Under the pieces are notes generated by a model, which was given only the letters and a program-made list of their open reading frames with translations, was not told the origin of the DNA and did no database searches. From Betaproteobacteria bacterium (GTDB taxonomy: Bacteria; Pseudomonadota; Gammaproteobacteria; Burkholderiales; Casimicrobiaceae), in contig JAAFJA010000005.1 in assembly GCA_013298765.1 (NCBI GenBank), positions 62,001 through 126,000 on the forward strand: a DNA stretch of 64,000 nucleotides, in the 5' to 3' direction. This document shows positions 26,241-35,944 of this stretch, one piece after another. The translations under genes and the position numbers were made by a program. How positions within the stretch are numbered: the stretch's first letter is position 1; every line of letters begins with the position of its first letter.

Positions 26241-27224
26241 ATGAATTTTGCAGTTGACTCTGTTGCTGTTTTGCGACGCGCTCGCTCGGTGCTCGCCACC
26301 GAAGCCGCCGCAATCGAAGCGCTCGAAGCCCGCGTGGGTGAGTCGTTTGTAAGCGCGGTTTCCACGATGCTGGTCGCAAAGGGCCGGGTGGTCGTCACCG
26401 GAATCGGTAAATCCGGCCACGTTGGGCGGAAACTGGCGGCAACGCTCGCTTCAACTGGCACCCCCGCGTTTTTTGTGCACCCCGCAGAGGCAAGCCATGG
26501 CGATCTAGGCATGATTTCGGCCGACGACGTGGTGATCGCGCTTTCAAACTCGGGTGAAGTGGCCGAGGTGAATTTGCTGCTGACGCCGATCAAGCGTGTC
26601 GGCGCGAAACTCATTGCGATCACTGGCAACGAGAATTCCACGCTCGCCAAGGAAGCAGACGTTGCCCTGGATGCGAAAGTGAGCGAAGAGGCGTGCCCGT
26701 TGGGATTGGCTCCGACCGCCAGCACAGCAGCGGCGATGGCGCTCGGCGATGCGCTCGCCATGGCGTTACTAGAAGCGCGCGGTTTTACGGCAGAGGATTT
26801 CGCGCGCTCGCATCCGGGTGGGTCGTTGGGGCGAAAGCTCATCACTCATGTGCGCGACGTGATGCGCACGGGCGCTGCAATTCCTGCGGTGCCACTGGAG
26901 GCAACGCTCGAGCAAGCGCTCTTTGAAATCACGGGCAAGGGAATGGGCATGACAGCGGTGCTCAACACGGACGGCACGCTCGCGGGTATTTATACCGACG
27001 GCGATCTGCGCCGCACGCTTCCAAAAGTAAGCGATTTCAATAGCGCTAAAGTGGCTGACTTCATGACGCGCACGCCCGTGTCCATCGGCCCCGATGAATT
27101 GGCTGTCGAGGCGGTGTCGTTGCTGGAAGAAAAGCGGAAAACTCAGCTCGTCGTTTTAACGCCAGATGGCGTGGTTGTCGGCGCGCTTCACATGCACGAT
27201 TTGCTCCGTGCGAAGGTGGTGTAG
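26241..27224 (+). CDS. kdsD: D-arabinose-5-phosphate isomerase KdsD
   Basis: Converts ribulose 5-phosphate to arabinose 5-phosphate, the first step toward Kdo. An N-terminal SIS domain (VVTGIGKSGHVGRKLAATLAS, HPAEASHGDLGMI) is followed by LGDALAMALLEARGF and two C-terminal CBS domains, as in KdsD/KpsF. I prefer the ATG at 26241 (MNFAVDSVAVLRR) to the frame start at 26205, since the first 12 codons of the latter match no relative. A TATACT box just upstream of 26241 suggests a promoter. First gene of kdsD-kdsC-lptC-lptA-lptB-rpoN. Confidence 0.95.
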   Translation: MNFAVDSVAVLRRARSVLATEAAAIEALEARVGESFVSAVSTMLVAKGRVVVTGIGKSGHVGRKLAATLASTGTPAFFVHPAEASHGDLGMISADDVVIALSNSGEVAEVNLLLTPIKRVGAKLIAITGNENSTLAKEADVALDAKVSEEACPLGLAPTASTAAAMALGDALAMALLEARGFTAEDFARSHPGGSLGRKLITHVRDVMRTGAAIPAVPLEATLEQALFEITGKGMGMTAVLNTDGTLAGIYTDGDLRRTLPKVSDFNSAKVADFMTRTPVSIGPDELAVEAVSLLEEKRKTQLVVLTPDGVVVGALHMHDLLRAKVV

Positions 27225-27227
27225 TCG

Positions 27228-27764
27228 ATGTCTTCGCCAACGCTCGAACAGCGTATGCAACGGGTGCGCGCACTGGTGTGTGATGTCGATGGCGTGCTCA
27301 CTGACGGCGCGCTTCACTACACCGATGTGGGTGAAATCAAAACGTTTTCCGTGGCAGACGGATTTGGAATCAAACTCGCGCAGCAAGCGGGCTGGCAAAT
27401 TGCGTTTTTAACGGCGCGGGGCGGGCCCGCCGTGGTGCGGCGCGCGCAAGAGTTGGGCGTTTACCTCGAAACGGGTCAGCGAAAAAAAGGGCAAGCGCTC
27501 GCAGCACTCGCCGAGCGTTTTGACGTACCACTCGATACAGTGGCCTATATGGGTGACGATTGGTTAGATCTGCCTGCGATGTCGCGCGCGGGTCTTGCCA
27601 TTGCTGTGGCGAATGCCGCCGAAGCGGTGAAAGCGCAAGCACACTGGTGTCTAGCGCGGCGTGGCGGCGATGGGGCCGTGCGCGAAGCGGTCGAGGCGAT
27701 GCTCAGCGCGCAAGAACAGCTTGGACCCTTGCTCGCACGCTACGCGGCGGAGGAAGGGCAATGA
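27228..27764 (+). CDS. kdsC: 3-deoxy-manno-octulosonate-8-phosphatase KdsC
   Basis: HAD-type phosphatase releasing Kdo from Kdo 8-phosphate. 178 residues with the HAD nucleophile motif VCDVDGVLTDG, ADGFGIKLAQQAGWQIAFLT, and the Mg-binding YMGDDWLDLPAM. It starts three bases after the kdsD stop and overlaps lptC by four bases (ATGA), so the operon is tightly coupled. Confidence 0.97.
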   Translation: MSSPTLEQRMQRVRALVCDVDGVLTDGALHYTDVGEIKTFSVADGFGIKLAQQAGWQIAFLTARGGPAVVRRAQELGVYLETGQRKKGQALAALAERFDVPLDTVAYMGDDWLDLPAMSRAGLAIAVANAAEAVKAQAHWCLARRGGDGAVREAVEAMLSAQEQLGPLLARYAAEEGQ

Positions 27765-28378
27765 GCTTACTGACGACGCGACGACGTCAAGATCGCCTCA
27801 CGATGTTCTTTCCGCTCGCAGCCGTGGCGCTATTCGCGGCGCTCACATATTGGCTTGATGCGCGCGTGAGCGCGGACGCGGCAGCTCGCAATAAGCCTGC
27901 CAAGTCAGCACCGGATCATTTCATGGAACGCTTCGTGATTGACAAGACGAGCGTATCGGGGCGTGTTGATCAAACGGTACGTGGCACCAAAGCCACTCAT
28001 TACCCGGGCGACAATCGCACCGAGATCGAAGCGCCTCGCTACAGCAGCACACTTGCGGGCAAACCGACGATGGAAGTCATCGCCGCGAAAGGCGTATTGC
28101 TGAACGACCCAAAAAAACGGGGTCTTGAACAAGCGGATTTCAGCGGTCAGGTCATCGCGGTACAGGGCGCATTCGAAGGACGTGATCCGATTCGCTACGA
28201 AAGCGAAACCTTGACCGTGTTCCCCGAGTCGCAGCGCGCCGTTACTAACGACACCACGCGGACTGTCAGTGGTGATCGAGTGGTCGTAACCAAGGGCATC
28301 GAAATCGATGCCGAAAATCAAACTGGGAAAACATCTCAGGGCTTCACGCTTGAGCTAAGCCCTAGGGAGAAAAAATGA
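27761..28378 (+). CDS. lptC: LPS export system protein LptC
   Basis: 205 residues. Bitopic inner-membrane protein that links the LptB2FG transporter to periplasmic LptA. One N-terminal membrane segment (PLAAVALFAALTYWL) precedes an LptC beta-jellyroll domain: MERFVIDKTSVSGR, AKGVLLNDPKK and VVVTKGIEID. The start at 27761 overlaps the kdsC stop (ATGA). The end overlaps lptA by four bases. Confidence 0.95.
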   Translation: MSLLTTRRRQDRLTMFFPLAAVALFAALTYWLDARVSADAAARNKPAKSAPDHFMERFVIDKTSVSGRVDQTVRGTKATHYPGDNRTEIEAPRYSSTLAGKPTMEVIAAKGVLLNDPKKRGLEQADFSGQVIAVQGAFEGRDPIRYESETLTVFPESQRAVTNDTTRTVSGDRVVVTKGIEIDAENQTGKTSQGFTLELSPREKK

Positions 28379-29082
28379 AGCTAGAAAGACTATCCATTCC
28401 TGACCGATCAGTGTGCAGCGCATTCGCACGTAACGTTGGCGCTGCGCTCGTTGCATCGGCCGTTGCTGCCGGCTTATTGACGCCGAGCGCGTTTGCCGAG
28501 CGTGCGGACCGGACGCAAAAGGTCAATATCAACAGTATTGATTTTGAAGGCGACCAGGGCAAAGGCGTCTACAAGCTAAGCCGTAACGTTACAGTGACGC
28601 AGGGTACACTGAAAATCACCGCCGACCGCGCAGATATTCGAACCACTGAAGACGAGCAGTATTTTGCGGTGCTAACTGCGAAGCCCGTATGTTTCCGTCA
28701 ACGCACGGATCAGGGCAATTGGGCGCAGGGTGTTGCTGAGCGTGTCGAATACGACAGTGCACGTGGCATCGTCGAACTCTACGGCAACGCAATCCTGTTC
28801 GTCGGCGACGATGAGACCCGAGCAAGCTACATCGTCTACAACACCCAAGCAAACACATTCGAAGCGCGCGATAGCAAAGACCGCAAAGCCTCTGGCAAGG
28901 GCGTCACCTTCGTTTTGCAGCCGCGCGAGCGCGATGAAAAGCCTGCAACAGCGGGGGCGAATGCAGAGGCTGCAGCGAGCACGACTGCAATGCCAGCTCC
29001 CCCGGCCCCGCGTAGCACTCCCCGCGTCGTTCAACCTAATCCGCCGAAACGCAATGAGCCAGCTTTCAGCCGTTGCGCTTAA
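28375..29082 (+). CDS. lptA: LPS periplasmic bridge protein LptA
   Basis: 235 residues. An N-terminal signal peptide ends near SAFAE, followed by the OstA/LptA beta-jellyroll ([56 protein letters not shown]). The C-terminal Ala/Pro-rich tail is low complexity. LptA polymerises into the bridge that carries LPS across the periplasm. The last 29 bases overlap lptB in another frame. Confidence 0.95.
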   Translation: MKLERLSIPDRSVCSAFARNVGAALVASAVAAGLLTPSAFAERADRTQKVNINSIDFEGDQGKGVYKLSRNVTVTQGTLKITADRADIRTTEDEQYFAVLTAKPVCFRQRTDQGNWAQGVAERVEYDSARGIVELYGNAILFVGDDETRASYIVYNTQANTFEARDSKDRKASGKGVTFVLQPRERDEKPATAGANAEAAASTTAMPAPPAPRSTPRVVQPNPPKRNEPAFSRCA

Positions 29083-29776
29083 GAAGCGCTACAAGTCGCG
29101 AACCGTCGTCCACGACGTTTCGGTCAATGTCGCAAGTGGCGAAGTGGTTGGACTGCTTGGCCCCAACGGCGCTGGTAAGACCACCTGTTTCTACATGATT
29201 GTGGGGCTGGTCGCTGCTGACGGTGGCAATATCCGCGTCGACGACACAGAGCTCACGCACTTGCCGATCCATGAACGCGCTCGGCGTGGACTCTCTTATT
29301 TGCCACAAGAAGCGTCAATTTTTCGCAAGCTTACCGCTGGTGAAAACGTACGTGCAATTCTTGAGCTGCGACAGCGTGATGAAGCAGTGATTGATGACGA
29401 GTTGCTTGCGCTGCTCGAAGATCTATCGATTGCTCATCTTAAAGACACCCCGGCGGTAGCGCTCTCGGGCGGCGAGCGTCGCAGATTGGAGATTGCGCGA
29501 GCACTGGCATCGCGTCCTCGCTTCATCTTATTGGACGAACCGTTCGCCGGCGTTGATCCGATTGCGGTGATCGAAATTCAGCGCATCGTTCGCTTTCTGC
29601 GTGAACGCGGAATTGGCGTCTTGATTACGGATCACAATGTTCGCGAAACACTTGGCATCTGTGATCGCGCGTACATCATCAGCGAAGGCCGCGTGCTCGC
29701 CGACGGCTCACCCGAATCCATTATCGGCAATGAATCGGTGCGCAAGGTCTACCTGGGCGAGCATTTCCGTTTATAG
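29054..29776 (+). CDS. lptB: LPS export ABC transporter ATPase LptB
   Basis: 240 residues. Cytoplasmic ATPase of the LptB2FG exporter. Walker A is [11 protein letters not shown], the signature motif [15 protein letters not shown], and Walker [14 protein letters not shown], followed by the LptB-specific [21 protein letters not shown] placed the start at the ATG at 29054 inside the end of lptA, where the conserved [16 protein letters not shown] begins. The longer frame upstream is just lptA in another phase. rpoN follows after about 120 bases, as in most proteobacteria. Confidence 0.97.
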   Translation: MSQLSAVALKKRYKSRTVVHDVSVNVASGEVVGLLGPNGAGKTTCFYMIVGLVAADGGNIRVDDTELTHLPIHERARRGLSYLPQEASIFRKLTAGENVRAILELRQRDEAVIDDELLALLEDLSIAHLKDTPAVALSGGERRRLEIARALASRPRFILLDEPFAGVDPIAVIEIQRIVRFLRERGIGVLITDHNVRETLGICDRAYIISEGRVLADGSPESIIGNESVRKVYLGEHFRL

Positions 29777-29897
29777 GCATGATCAAACCGGGCCAATGTA
29801 CCGCCGCTGACACATCGCTCCGAGCGAGCAACGATTCTGCGCGCAAACCGGGTTGTACGCGACGCAATGCTGAGCGCATGTCTTCAAGCGTTTTGTC

Positions 29898-31481
29898 GTG
29901 AAAACAGGACTTCAACTCAAGCTTGCGCAGCATCTAACGCTGACGCCGCAACTTCAGCAGTCAATCCGATTACTGCAGTTGTCGACACTTGAGCTGCAGC
30001 AAGAAATCTCCGCGGCGCTCGCCGAGAATCCGCTTCTAGAGCTTGAAGACAGCGAAGACGCGCCCGAGATCAGTATTGAGACACTTGCCGACCTCGAAAT
30101 TGCACAGTCGCAAGCCGCACCGCTGGACAGTGACGATCATATCGCTGATGAGATCGCAGCCAGTGATACCGCACAGCCAGCGAGCGAGCAAGATTCGGTC
30201 CCCCTCGATTTGAATGCGGATACGACTGCGTTTGACAGCGACTTTGTTCCAGGCGAGGTTGCACAAGAATCGCCCTCGCCCGAAGCTACGCCGACCGCTA
30301 CCGAGGAACGCGATACATCCGATGAATCGACGCTCGATTTTGAAGAATGGGGCAGCGGTGCTGCGGCCGACGGCGATGATTCAGGTGAGTGGCAGCAAAG
30401 TCGCGCGCTTGGTTTGCGCGAGTTCCTTCTGCAGCAAGTGCCCTTGCTACGCGAGGGTGAGGAGATCGTCGCGCTCCTGCGTGTTCTGATCGAATCGCTC
30501 AATGACGACGGCTTTTTGGATATCACCTGCGAAGAGACGGCGCAATTGGCGGGCATGCCTGTCGCTTCGATTGCGGAGGATTGGCAATATGCGCTCTCTT
30601 TGCTGCAGAGCCTTGAGCCCAGTGGCGTAGGCGCACGCGATCTGCGCGAATGTCTACTGATTCAACTTCAAGAATTGAAGGCCTGCGAAGAGAGCCATCT
30701 CGCCTATCGAATGGTGAGCGATCATTTCGATCTTTTGTCGCAACGTGATTACGTTCGTATCCGAAAGATTTATGGGGCGAGCGAGGCTTTGGTACGCAAA
30801 GCAATTACTGTCGTTCAATCGCTTAATCCTCGGCCGGGCGCGGCGTTCGCGGATGTTGCCGCGTCACAACTCGTGCCTGACATCATTGTGCGCCGCCACA
30901 AAACTCGTTGGGTGGCAGACCTCAATGGGAGCGTGGTGCCCAAGCTGGTCGTGAGTCAGGTGTACGCAGATATGTTGCAGCGCCAGAAAGAAGGGCGGGC
31001 AACCCCTTTATCGAATCAGTTGCAAGAAGCACGTTGGTTGGTTAAGAATGTGGCTCAGCGGTTCGATACTATCCTTAGGGTTGCTAGCGAAATTGTGGAA
31101 AGACAACAAGCGTTTTTCGATCACGGGCCCGTCGCGATGCGACCGCTCGTGTTGCGAGAAGTCGCCGATGCGCTCGGACTCCACGAATCCACCGTTTCCC
31201 GCGTCACCACGCAAAAATATCTCACCTCGGTGCGCGGCACATTCGAATTCAAATACTTCTTCGGCAGCCATGTGGCAACCGACGCTGGCGGCGCTGCCTC
31301 TTCGACGGCAATCCGCGCCATGATTAAAACGCTCATTTCAGAGGAGGATCCATCCAATCCATTGTCCGATAGCCGAATCGCCGAATTGCTTGGCGAGCAA
31401 GGCATCATCGTCGCGCGACGTACCGTTGCGAAATATCGGGAACAACAGGGCCTTGATCCAGTCAACTTGCGTAAGCGTTGA
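29898..31481 (+). CDS. rpoN: RNA polymerase sigma-54 factor RpoN
   Basis: 527 residues. Sigma factor for -24/-12 promoters that require AAA+ activators. The Gln/Leu-rich activator-contact region I lies at the start (LQLKLAQHLTLTPQLQQSIR). A long acidic region II (about residues 50-165) follows, then the core-binding region, the HTH and the RpoN box (ARRTVAKYRE) near the C-terminus. It starts at GTG. Followed by hpf, ptsN, hprK and rapZ, the classic betaproteobacterial order tying sigma-54 to the nitrogen PTS. Confidence 0.98.
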   Translation: MKTGLQLKLAQHLTLTPQLQQSIRLLQLSTLELQQEISAALAENPLLELEDSEDAPEISIETLADLEIAQSQAAPLDSDDHIADEIAASDTAQPASEQDSVPLDLNADTTAFDSDFVPGEVAQESPSPEATPTATEERDTSDESTLDFEEWGSGAAADGDDSGEWQQSRALGLREFLLQQVPLLREGEEIVALLRVLIESLNDDGFLDITCEETAQLAGMPVASIAEDWQYALSLLQSLEPSGVGARDLRECLLIQLQELKACEESHLAYRMVSDHFDLLSQRDYVRIRKIYGASEALVRKAITVVQSLNPRPGAAFADVAASQLVPDIIVRRHKTRWVADLNGSVVPKLVVSQVYADMLQRQKEGRATPLSNQLQEARWLVKNVAQRFDTILRVASEIVERQQAFFDHGPVAMRPLVLREVADALGLHESTVSRVTTQKYLTSVRGTFEFKYFFGSHVATDAGGAASSTAIRAMIKTLISEEDPSNPLSDSRIAELLGEQGIIVARRTVAKYREQQGLDPVNLRKR

Positions 31482-31568
31482 TTGTTCTTCGAATGCTTGC
31501 TGGACTCGCCATTCGCATTAACGTAGCGTGATTTTTTCTTCTCGACCGTTCTGAGAGAGGTTGTTTAA

Positions 31569-31895
31569 ATGAATTTGCACATCACCGGCCACCATGTTGC
31601 AGTTACCGACTCGCTTCGCAGCTACGTTACCTCGAAGCTTGATCGTGTGAACCGACATTTCGATCATGTCATTGACGTTAACGTCGTTATGTCCGTCGAA
31701 AAGTTGCGACAAAAAGTGGAAGCGAACGTGCATGTGAGCGGGCGAGATATTCACGCTGCCTGCGAAGATGAGAACCTCTACGCCGCGATTGATCAGCTGG
31801 CCGACCGTCTGGATCGTCAGGTGGTTCGGCATAAAGAGAAGCTACAGGTTCACCGTAGCGAAGGCTTTGAGCGAAAGCGCAGTGAGTTGAACTAG
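31569..31895 (+). CDS. hpf: Ribosome hibernation promoting factor HPF
   Basis: 108 residues, the short HPF/YhbH type. In stationary phase it binds the 30S decoding region and promotes inactive ribosome dimers together with RMF where that is present. Starts MNLHITGHHVAVTDSLRSYV with LDRVNRHFDHVIDVNV, and has HVSGRDIHAACEDENLYAAI. GAGAGAGG lies upstream of the ATG. A strong terminator follows, separating it from ptsN. Confidence 0.95.
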   Translation: MNLHITGHHVAVTDSLRSYVTSKLDRVNRHFDHVIDVNVVMSVEKLRQKVEANVHVSGRDIHAACEDENLYAAIDQLADRLDRQVVRHKEKLQVHRSEGFERKRSELN

Positions 31896-31921
31896 CGGCC
31901 GGAAAAAGCCCTAAGTTACTG

Positions 31922-31952
31922 AAAAAAGGTGCGAAATTCGCGCCTTTTTTCT
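31922..31952 (+). terminator. Rho-independent terminator after hpf
   Basis: Stem AAAAAAGGTGCGAA/TTCGCGCCTTTTTT with one mismatch, followed by further pyrimidines. It lies 27 bases after hpf. Confidence 0.8.
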
Positions 31953-32042
31953 TTTCTGCGCCGCACAACTCGGCTCGCTACAATTTGCGCTTGACAAAAG
32001 CATGGGGCGCGCTTGCTGCAAACGCAAAGCGCGCGTAACGCA

Positions 32043-32489
32043 GTGACGCTACTCGCCGATCTTCTTGCACCAGAAAATGTGTTGCTCAATGTCGATGCAA
32101 CCAACAAGCGTCGCTTGTTCGAAATTATCGCGCTCGAGTCGGAGCTGCGCTACGACTTGGTGCCCACGGTCACGATTGATAGTCTCTTGGCGCGAGAAAA
32201 GCTCGGCTCGACGGGGCTCGGGCAAGGTATCGCAATTCCCCACGGTCGAATCCGAGGACTTGAGCGATCAATCGGTTACTTCGCTCGCCCTAAAGAGCCG
32301 ATCGCTTTTCAGGCACCTGATGGCATGCCAGTGCGAGATGTTTTCGTGTTGCTCGTTCCCGAGGCCGCGACCGATGCGCATCTACAAATTCTTTCCGAGC
32401 TCGCGCAACGCTTTTCGAGTAAGTTGTTCCGTGAAAGTCTTTCTGCGGCAAACTCGCAGCAAACCGTCTACGAACTGTTCGCGAAATAG
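32043..32489 (+). CDS. ptsN: Nitrogen-regulatory PTS IIA protein PtsN
   Basis: EIIA-Ntr, a phosphocarrier of the regulatory nitrogen PTS. The phosphorylated His is in IAIPHGRIRGLE. I chose the GTG at 32043 (VTLLADLLAPENVLLNVD), which gives 148 residues aligned with the family, over the TTG at 32013. Downstream, hprK follows after 15 bases. The presence of ptsN with hprK and rapZ and without sugar-specific EII genes fits a purely regulatory PTS. Confidence 0.95.
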   Translation: MTLLADLLAPENVLLNVDATNKRRLFEIIALESELRYDLVPTVTIDSLLAREKLGSTGLGQGIAIPHGRIRGLERSIGYFARPKEPIAFQAPDGMPVRDVFVLLVPEAATDAHLQILSELAQRFSSKLFRESLSAANSQQTVYELFAK

Positions 32490-32504
32490 CGGCCCACTAC
32501 AGCC

Positions 32505-33446
32505 ATGCGTGCCGTAGAAATAAACAAGTTGGTGACCGATAACCAGGAACGACTCGGGTTGCGTTGGGCGGCGGGTCGCGACGGGGGCACCCGCTTGCTG
32601 TCACGCGATACGTCGTCGCAAACGCATGTAGGCCTGGTCGGTCACATGAACTTCATTCATCCGTTCCGCGTTCAAGTAGTTGGCCCCGCTGAAATTGCCT
32701 ACTTGAATACGCTCGACGAGGCCGTTCAGCGCGACACATTCCACAAGCTGCTGGTTGATGAGATTGGCGCGGTGCTGCTCTGCGGTGTCGGCGAGCCGCC
32801 GCCCTACATGATCTCGCGCTGTGATAGCGAGCACGTGCCGCTCCTTACCTCGGATCACCCGAGCCCGCATGCCGTAGACGTTCTTCGTCTTTACCTGTCG
32901 AGAGTTTTAGCTGCTAGCACCACTTTGCACGGAGTGTTCCTTGATGTGCTCGAAATGGGTGTGCTCATTACCGGTGCGTCAGCGATTGGAAAAAGCGAGC
33001 TTGCGCTTGAATTGATCAGTCGCGGACATGGGCTCATCGCTGACGATATCGTTGAGGTTGACAGAGTTTCTCCTGACCTAATTGAGGGACGCTGCCCCGA
33101 AGTGTTGCGCGACTTTTTGGAAGTTCGTGGCATCGGCATTTTGAATATTCGAACAACCTTTGGTGAAACGGCGGTTCGCCCGCGCAAATCACTCAAGTTG
33201 ATCGTTCATCTTGAAGATTTGAGCGACGAGCAATTCAAGCGTCTAGACCGCATGAACGTAAATGCGACCTATCAAGAAGTACTCGGCGTAAAAATTCGCA
33301 AAGTGGTGATTCCCGTCGCTGCAGGTCGAAACCTCGCAGTGTTGGTTGAGACCGCCGTGCGTAATTTCGTGTTGAATCTAAGAGGGATCGATCCTACGCG
33401 TGAATTCATCGAGCGGCAAGCCAAGATGATGGAGTCTGGCGGATGA
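32505..33446 (+). CDS. hprK: HPr kinase/phosphorylase HprK
   Basis: 313 residues. Phosphorylates and dephosphorylates a serine of HPr. In proteobacteria it sits in the rpoN-ptsN cluster. The P-loop is GASAIGKSELALEL (about residues 157-170), followed by GHGLIADDIVEVDR and the HprK signature EVRGIGILNIRTTFG. The N-terminal domain is of the usual length. It overlaps rapZ by four bases (ATGA). Confidence 0.97.
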   Translation: MRAVEINKLVTDNQERLGLRWAAGRDGGTRLLSRDTSSQTHVGLVGHMNFIHPFRVQVVGPAEIAYLNTLDEAVQRDTFHKLLVDEIGAVLLCGVGEPPPYMISRCDSEHVPLLTSDHPSPHAVDVLRLYLSRVLAASTTLHGVFLDVLEMGVLITGASAIGKSELALELISRGHGLIADDIVEVDRVSPDLIEGRCPEVLRDFLEVRGIGILNIRTTFGETAVRPRKSLKLIVHLEDLSDEQFKRLDRMNVNATYQEVLGVKIRKVVIPVAAGRNLAVLVETAVRNFVLNLRGIDPTREFIERQAKMMESGG

Positions 33447-34336
33447 GCTCAAAGGGCGAGGCGGAGGTTCGCCGCGTACTAGTGTTGGTGCTTGGCGTAT
33501 CTGGCGCAGGAAAGAATGTCGCCCTAGGCGCGCTCGAAGACGCAGGCTTCGCCGTAATCAATAATCTGCCAGCAGACCTCGTGTGTCCGGCGGTTGAGAG
33601 AATGTTCGCCGAGCATACGCAGCATGTTGCGATTTCTGTGAACGCACAGCAGCACGCCTTTGTTAGAGCGTACACGCAGGCTCTCGATACTTTGAACGAG
33701 CGTGGCGATTTTGCGTTGCACGTTATTAGTCTTGACGCGGATGACCCAACGCTCGTGAAGCGCTTTGCCGAGACGCGACGTCGGCATCCGTTCGTGCGCG
33801 ATGGTAATACCTTGGTCGAAGCGATCGCAGAGGAGCGCGCGCGTATCCGCGATGCCGCGCCGGAAGCCATTGTGTTTGACACGACAGCCACCAGCGCGCA
33901 TGTACTTCGTTTGCGCATACGAGAGCTCGCGCGTACCTTGGCGGAGGGGCACGAAGCGGGTCGAATGCTGGTCGTTGTTTCTTCGTTTGCGTACAGAAAC
34001 GGGATTCCAGGTGACGCGGATTTGGTGTTTGATGCACGCGTCCTGCCGAATCCCTATTACGTGAGTGGTTTGGCAACCCTCACCGGCCGCGATCAGCCAG
34101 TACGGGAATTTTTGGAACAGCAACCGGAAACTTCACGGCTCCTCGGTGCCGTCAAAGCATACTTGGACAGCACGCTCGATGCGTTCACGCGAGATAATCG
34201 CGTTCGTGTACACATCGCGATCGGCTGTACGGGCGGACAACATCGCAGTGTTTTTGTCGCCGACGCGGTAGCAGCGCACCTTCGCGCGCACTGGCGCGTG
34301 ACACGCCATGATCGTGAACATCCACGTAACGACTGA
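33443..34336 (+). CDS. rapZ: RNase adapter/nucleotide-binding protein RapZ
   Basis: 297 residues. In enterobacteria RapZ binds GlcN6P and the GlmZ/GlmY sRNAs and targets GlmZ to RNase E; in other groups the role is less clear. It has VLGVSGAGKNVALGALEDAGF near the start, VINNLPADLV, and the C-terminal IGCTGGQHRSVFVADAVAAH. The Walker A reads GVSGAGKN (residues 18-25), with Asn where Ser or Thr is expected. It is coupled to hprK by a four-base overlap. Confidence 0.95.
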   Translation: MSSKGEAEVRRVLVLVLGVSGAGKNVALGALEDAGFAVINNLPADLVCPAVERMFAEHTQHVAISVNAQQHAFVRAYTQALDTLNERGDFALHVISLDADDPTLVKRFAETRRRHPFVRDGNTLVEAIAEERARIRDAAPEAIVFDTTATSAHVLRLRIRELARTLAEGHEAGRMLVVVSSFAYRNGIPGDADLVFDARVLPNPYYVSGLATLTGRDQPVREFLEQQPETSRLLGAVKAYLDSTLDAFTRDNRVRVHIAIGCTGGQHRSVFVADAVAAHLRAHWRVTRHDREHPRND

Positions 34337-34365
34337 CCATCGCCGCGCCCAGCGCGCAATGTTCG

Positions 34366-35025
34366 TTGTCGGGCGTTCTTCAGGGGATAGCTATTTTTTC
34401 ATTTATCGCAAAAAAACTGAGTCCAACACGCGAGCGGAGCGCTGAACTTTCGCTTTTTCCACTCGCTGCAACGCTCTTTCCCGGCGGTCGTGTGTCGTTA
34501 CGGGTGTTCGAACAGCGCTATTACGAACTTGCAAAATCATGCGTCGCAAATGGCGAAGGCTTCGGCATTGTCACGCTGAATGCTAGAAACGAAGTGGGCG
34601 GCAATCAGGCGTTTGCTCGGGTAGGAACAGCGGTCGCGATTCATTCGTTCGATGCGCCAGAGCCGAACATCTTCGTGCTTGACGTGGTCGGCGAACAGCG
34701 TTTTGAGATTGTGGAATCGCGAGTGCGAAGCAATGGCCTACACCTCGCGCGCGTGCGCTGGCTCCCGCCCGAAGCAAAAGTTGCGGTGCGCGCTGAACAT
34801 GCGCCGCTGGTGGCGCTATTGCGACCGGTCGTTGAGGCCTTGGGGGAATCGCGGTTTGCCGAACCGTACGACCTGGACGACGCAACGTGGGTCGGGTCCC
34901 GGCTTACCGAAATTCTGCAGATGCCGCGCGCCATCAAGCAGTCGCTGCTAGAAATCAACGATGCCGAGCTTCGCTTGAAAACATTAGCGCAACTCGTTGC
35001 GCGTGGATCCGCCGCCGCGGCATAA
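34366..35025 (+). CDS. Stand-alone LON substrate-binding domain protein
   Basis: 219 residues resembling the N-terminal domain of Lon protease without ATPase or peptidase parts. It has LSLFPLAATLFPGGRVSLRVFEQRY, GFGIVTLNARNEVG, and a C-terminal helical part (KQSLLEINDAELRLKTLAQL). Such proteins are widespread; function is unknown, possibly substrate recognition or signalling. The frame opens at TTG 34366 with no good ribosome site, so the true start is uncertain. All conserved sequence begins near residue 28. Confidence 0.88.
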   Translation: MSGVLQGIAIFSFIAKKLSPTRERSAELSLFPLAATLFPGGRVSLRVFEQRYYELAKSCVANGEGFGIVTLNARNEVGGNQAFARVGTAVAIHSFDAPEPNIFVLDVVGEQRFEIVESRVRSNGLHLARVRWLPPEAKVAVRAEHAPLVALLRPVVEALGESRFAEPYDLDDATWVGSRLTEILQMPRAIKQSLLEINDAELRLKTLAQLVARGSAAAA

Positions 35026-35197
35026 CAGAATTGTCCCTCTAACGCTACGGAAAGACAGGACCTCACGGGGCGGGTCCGCGTGGCCGTTGTGCGGCTCATG
35101 CGCAATCCGCTGACCTCCGTATTCGGCCCGTCGCAAGGCTGCGGGCTAAAATTTCAGCTATTGCAATCAATGCAGCGGCGAATCGCCGCATTCAAAT

Positions 35198-35923
35198 ATG
35201 GCTGGTCATTCCGCTTGGGCAAATATTCAGCACCGCAAGGGGCGGCAAGATGCGAAAAAGGGCAAAGTTGCTACGCGTCTGATTAAGGAAATTACGGTCG
35301 CCGCCAAGCTCGGCGGATCGAGCCTTGAGGGCAACCCACGTCTTCGTCTGGCGGTGGACAAAGGCTATGCAGCCAACATAACAAAAGACACGATCGAGCG
35401 CGCGATCAAGCGCGGCGCGGGCGAAATGGACGGTGTCAATTATGAAGAAGTTCGCTACGAAGGCTATGGAATCAGTGGAGCAGCGGTCATTGTTGATTGT
35501 TTAACTGACAACAAGCAACGCACTGTCTCTGAGGTTCGACATGCGTTTTCGAAGTACGGCGGCAACCTAGGCACCGACGGCTCTGTCGCGTTTTTATTCA
35601 AGCACCGCGGCACACTCTTGTTCGCCCCCGGCACCAATGAGGAGAAACTCATCGAAGCCGCCCTTGAAGCAGGCGCGGATGATGTGGTGACCAACGACGA
35701 TGGCTCAATCGAGGTCGCTACCGGCCCGTACGACTATGTCGGCGTGAAAGAGGCGCTGGCGAAGGTGGGGCTCACCACGGAGCACGGCGAAGTTTCCATG
35801 AGCCCGCTCAACCCGGTTGAATTCAGCGGCGACGAGGCTACCAAAATGCAAAAGCTGCTTGATGCCTTGGAAGCGCTCGACGACGTGCAGGAGGTGTTCA
35901 CCTCCGCTGTGATTAACGAATAG
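35198..35923 (+). CDS. yebC: YebC/PmpR family protein
   Basis: 241 residues. Family members bind DNA and have been linked to transcriptional control and, more recently, to relieving ribosome stalling. Begins [20 protein letters not shown], with [19 protein letters not shown] and [19 protein letters not shown]. Precedes ruvC in many proteobacteria; here a ybjQ gene lies between them. Confidence 0.97.
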   Translation: MAGHSAWANIQHRKGRQDAKKGKVATRLIKEITVAAKLGGSSLEGNPRLRLAVDKGYAANITKDTIERAIKRGAGEMDGVNYEEVRYEGYGISGAAVIVDCLTDNKQRTVSEVRHAFSKYGGNLGTDGSVAFLFKHRGTLLFAPGTNEEKLIEAALEAGADDVVTNDDGSIEVATGPYDYVGVKEALAKVGLTTEHGEVSMSPLNPVEFSGDEATKMQKLLDALEALDDVQEVFTSAVINE

Positions 35924-35944
35924 AGATTTCTAAGGAATTGCGCG

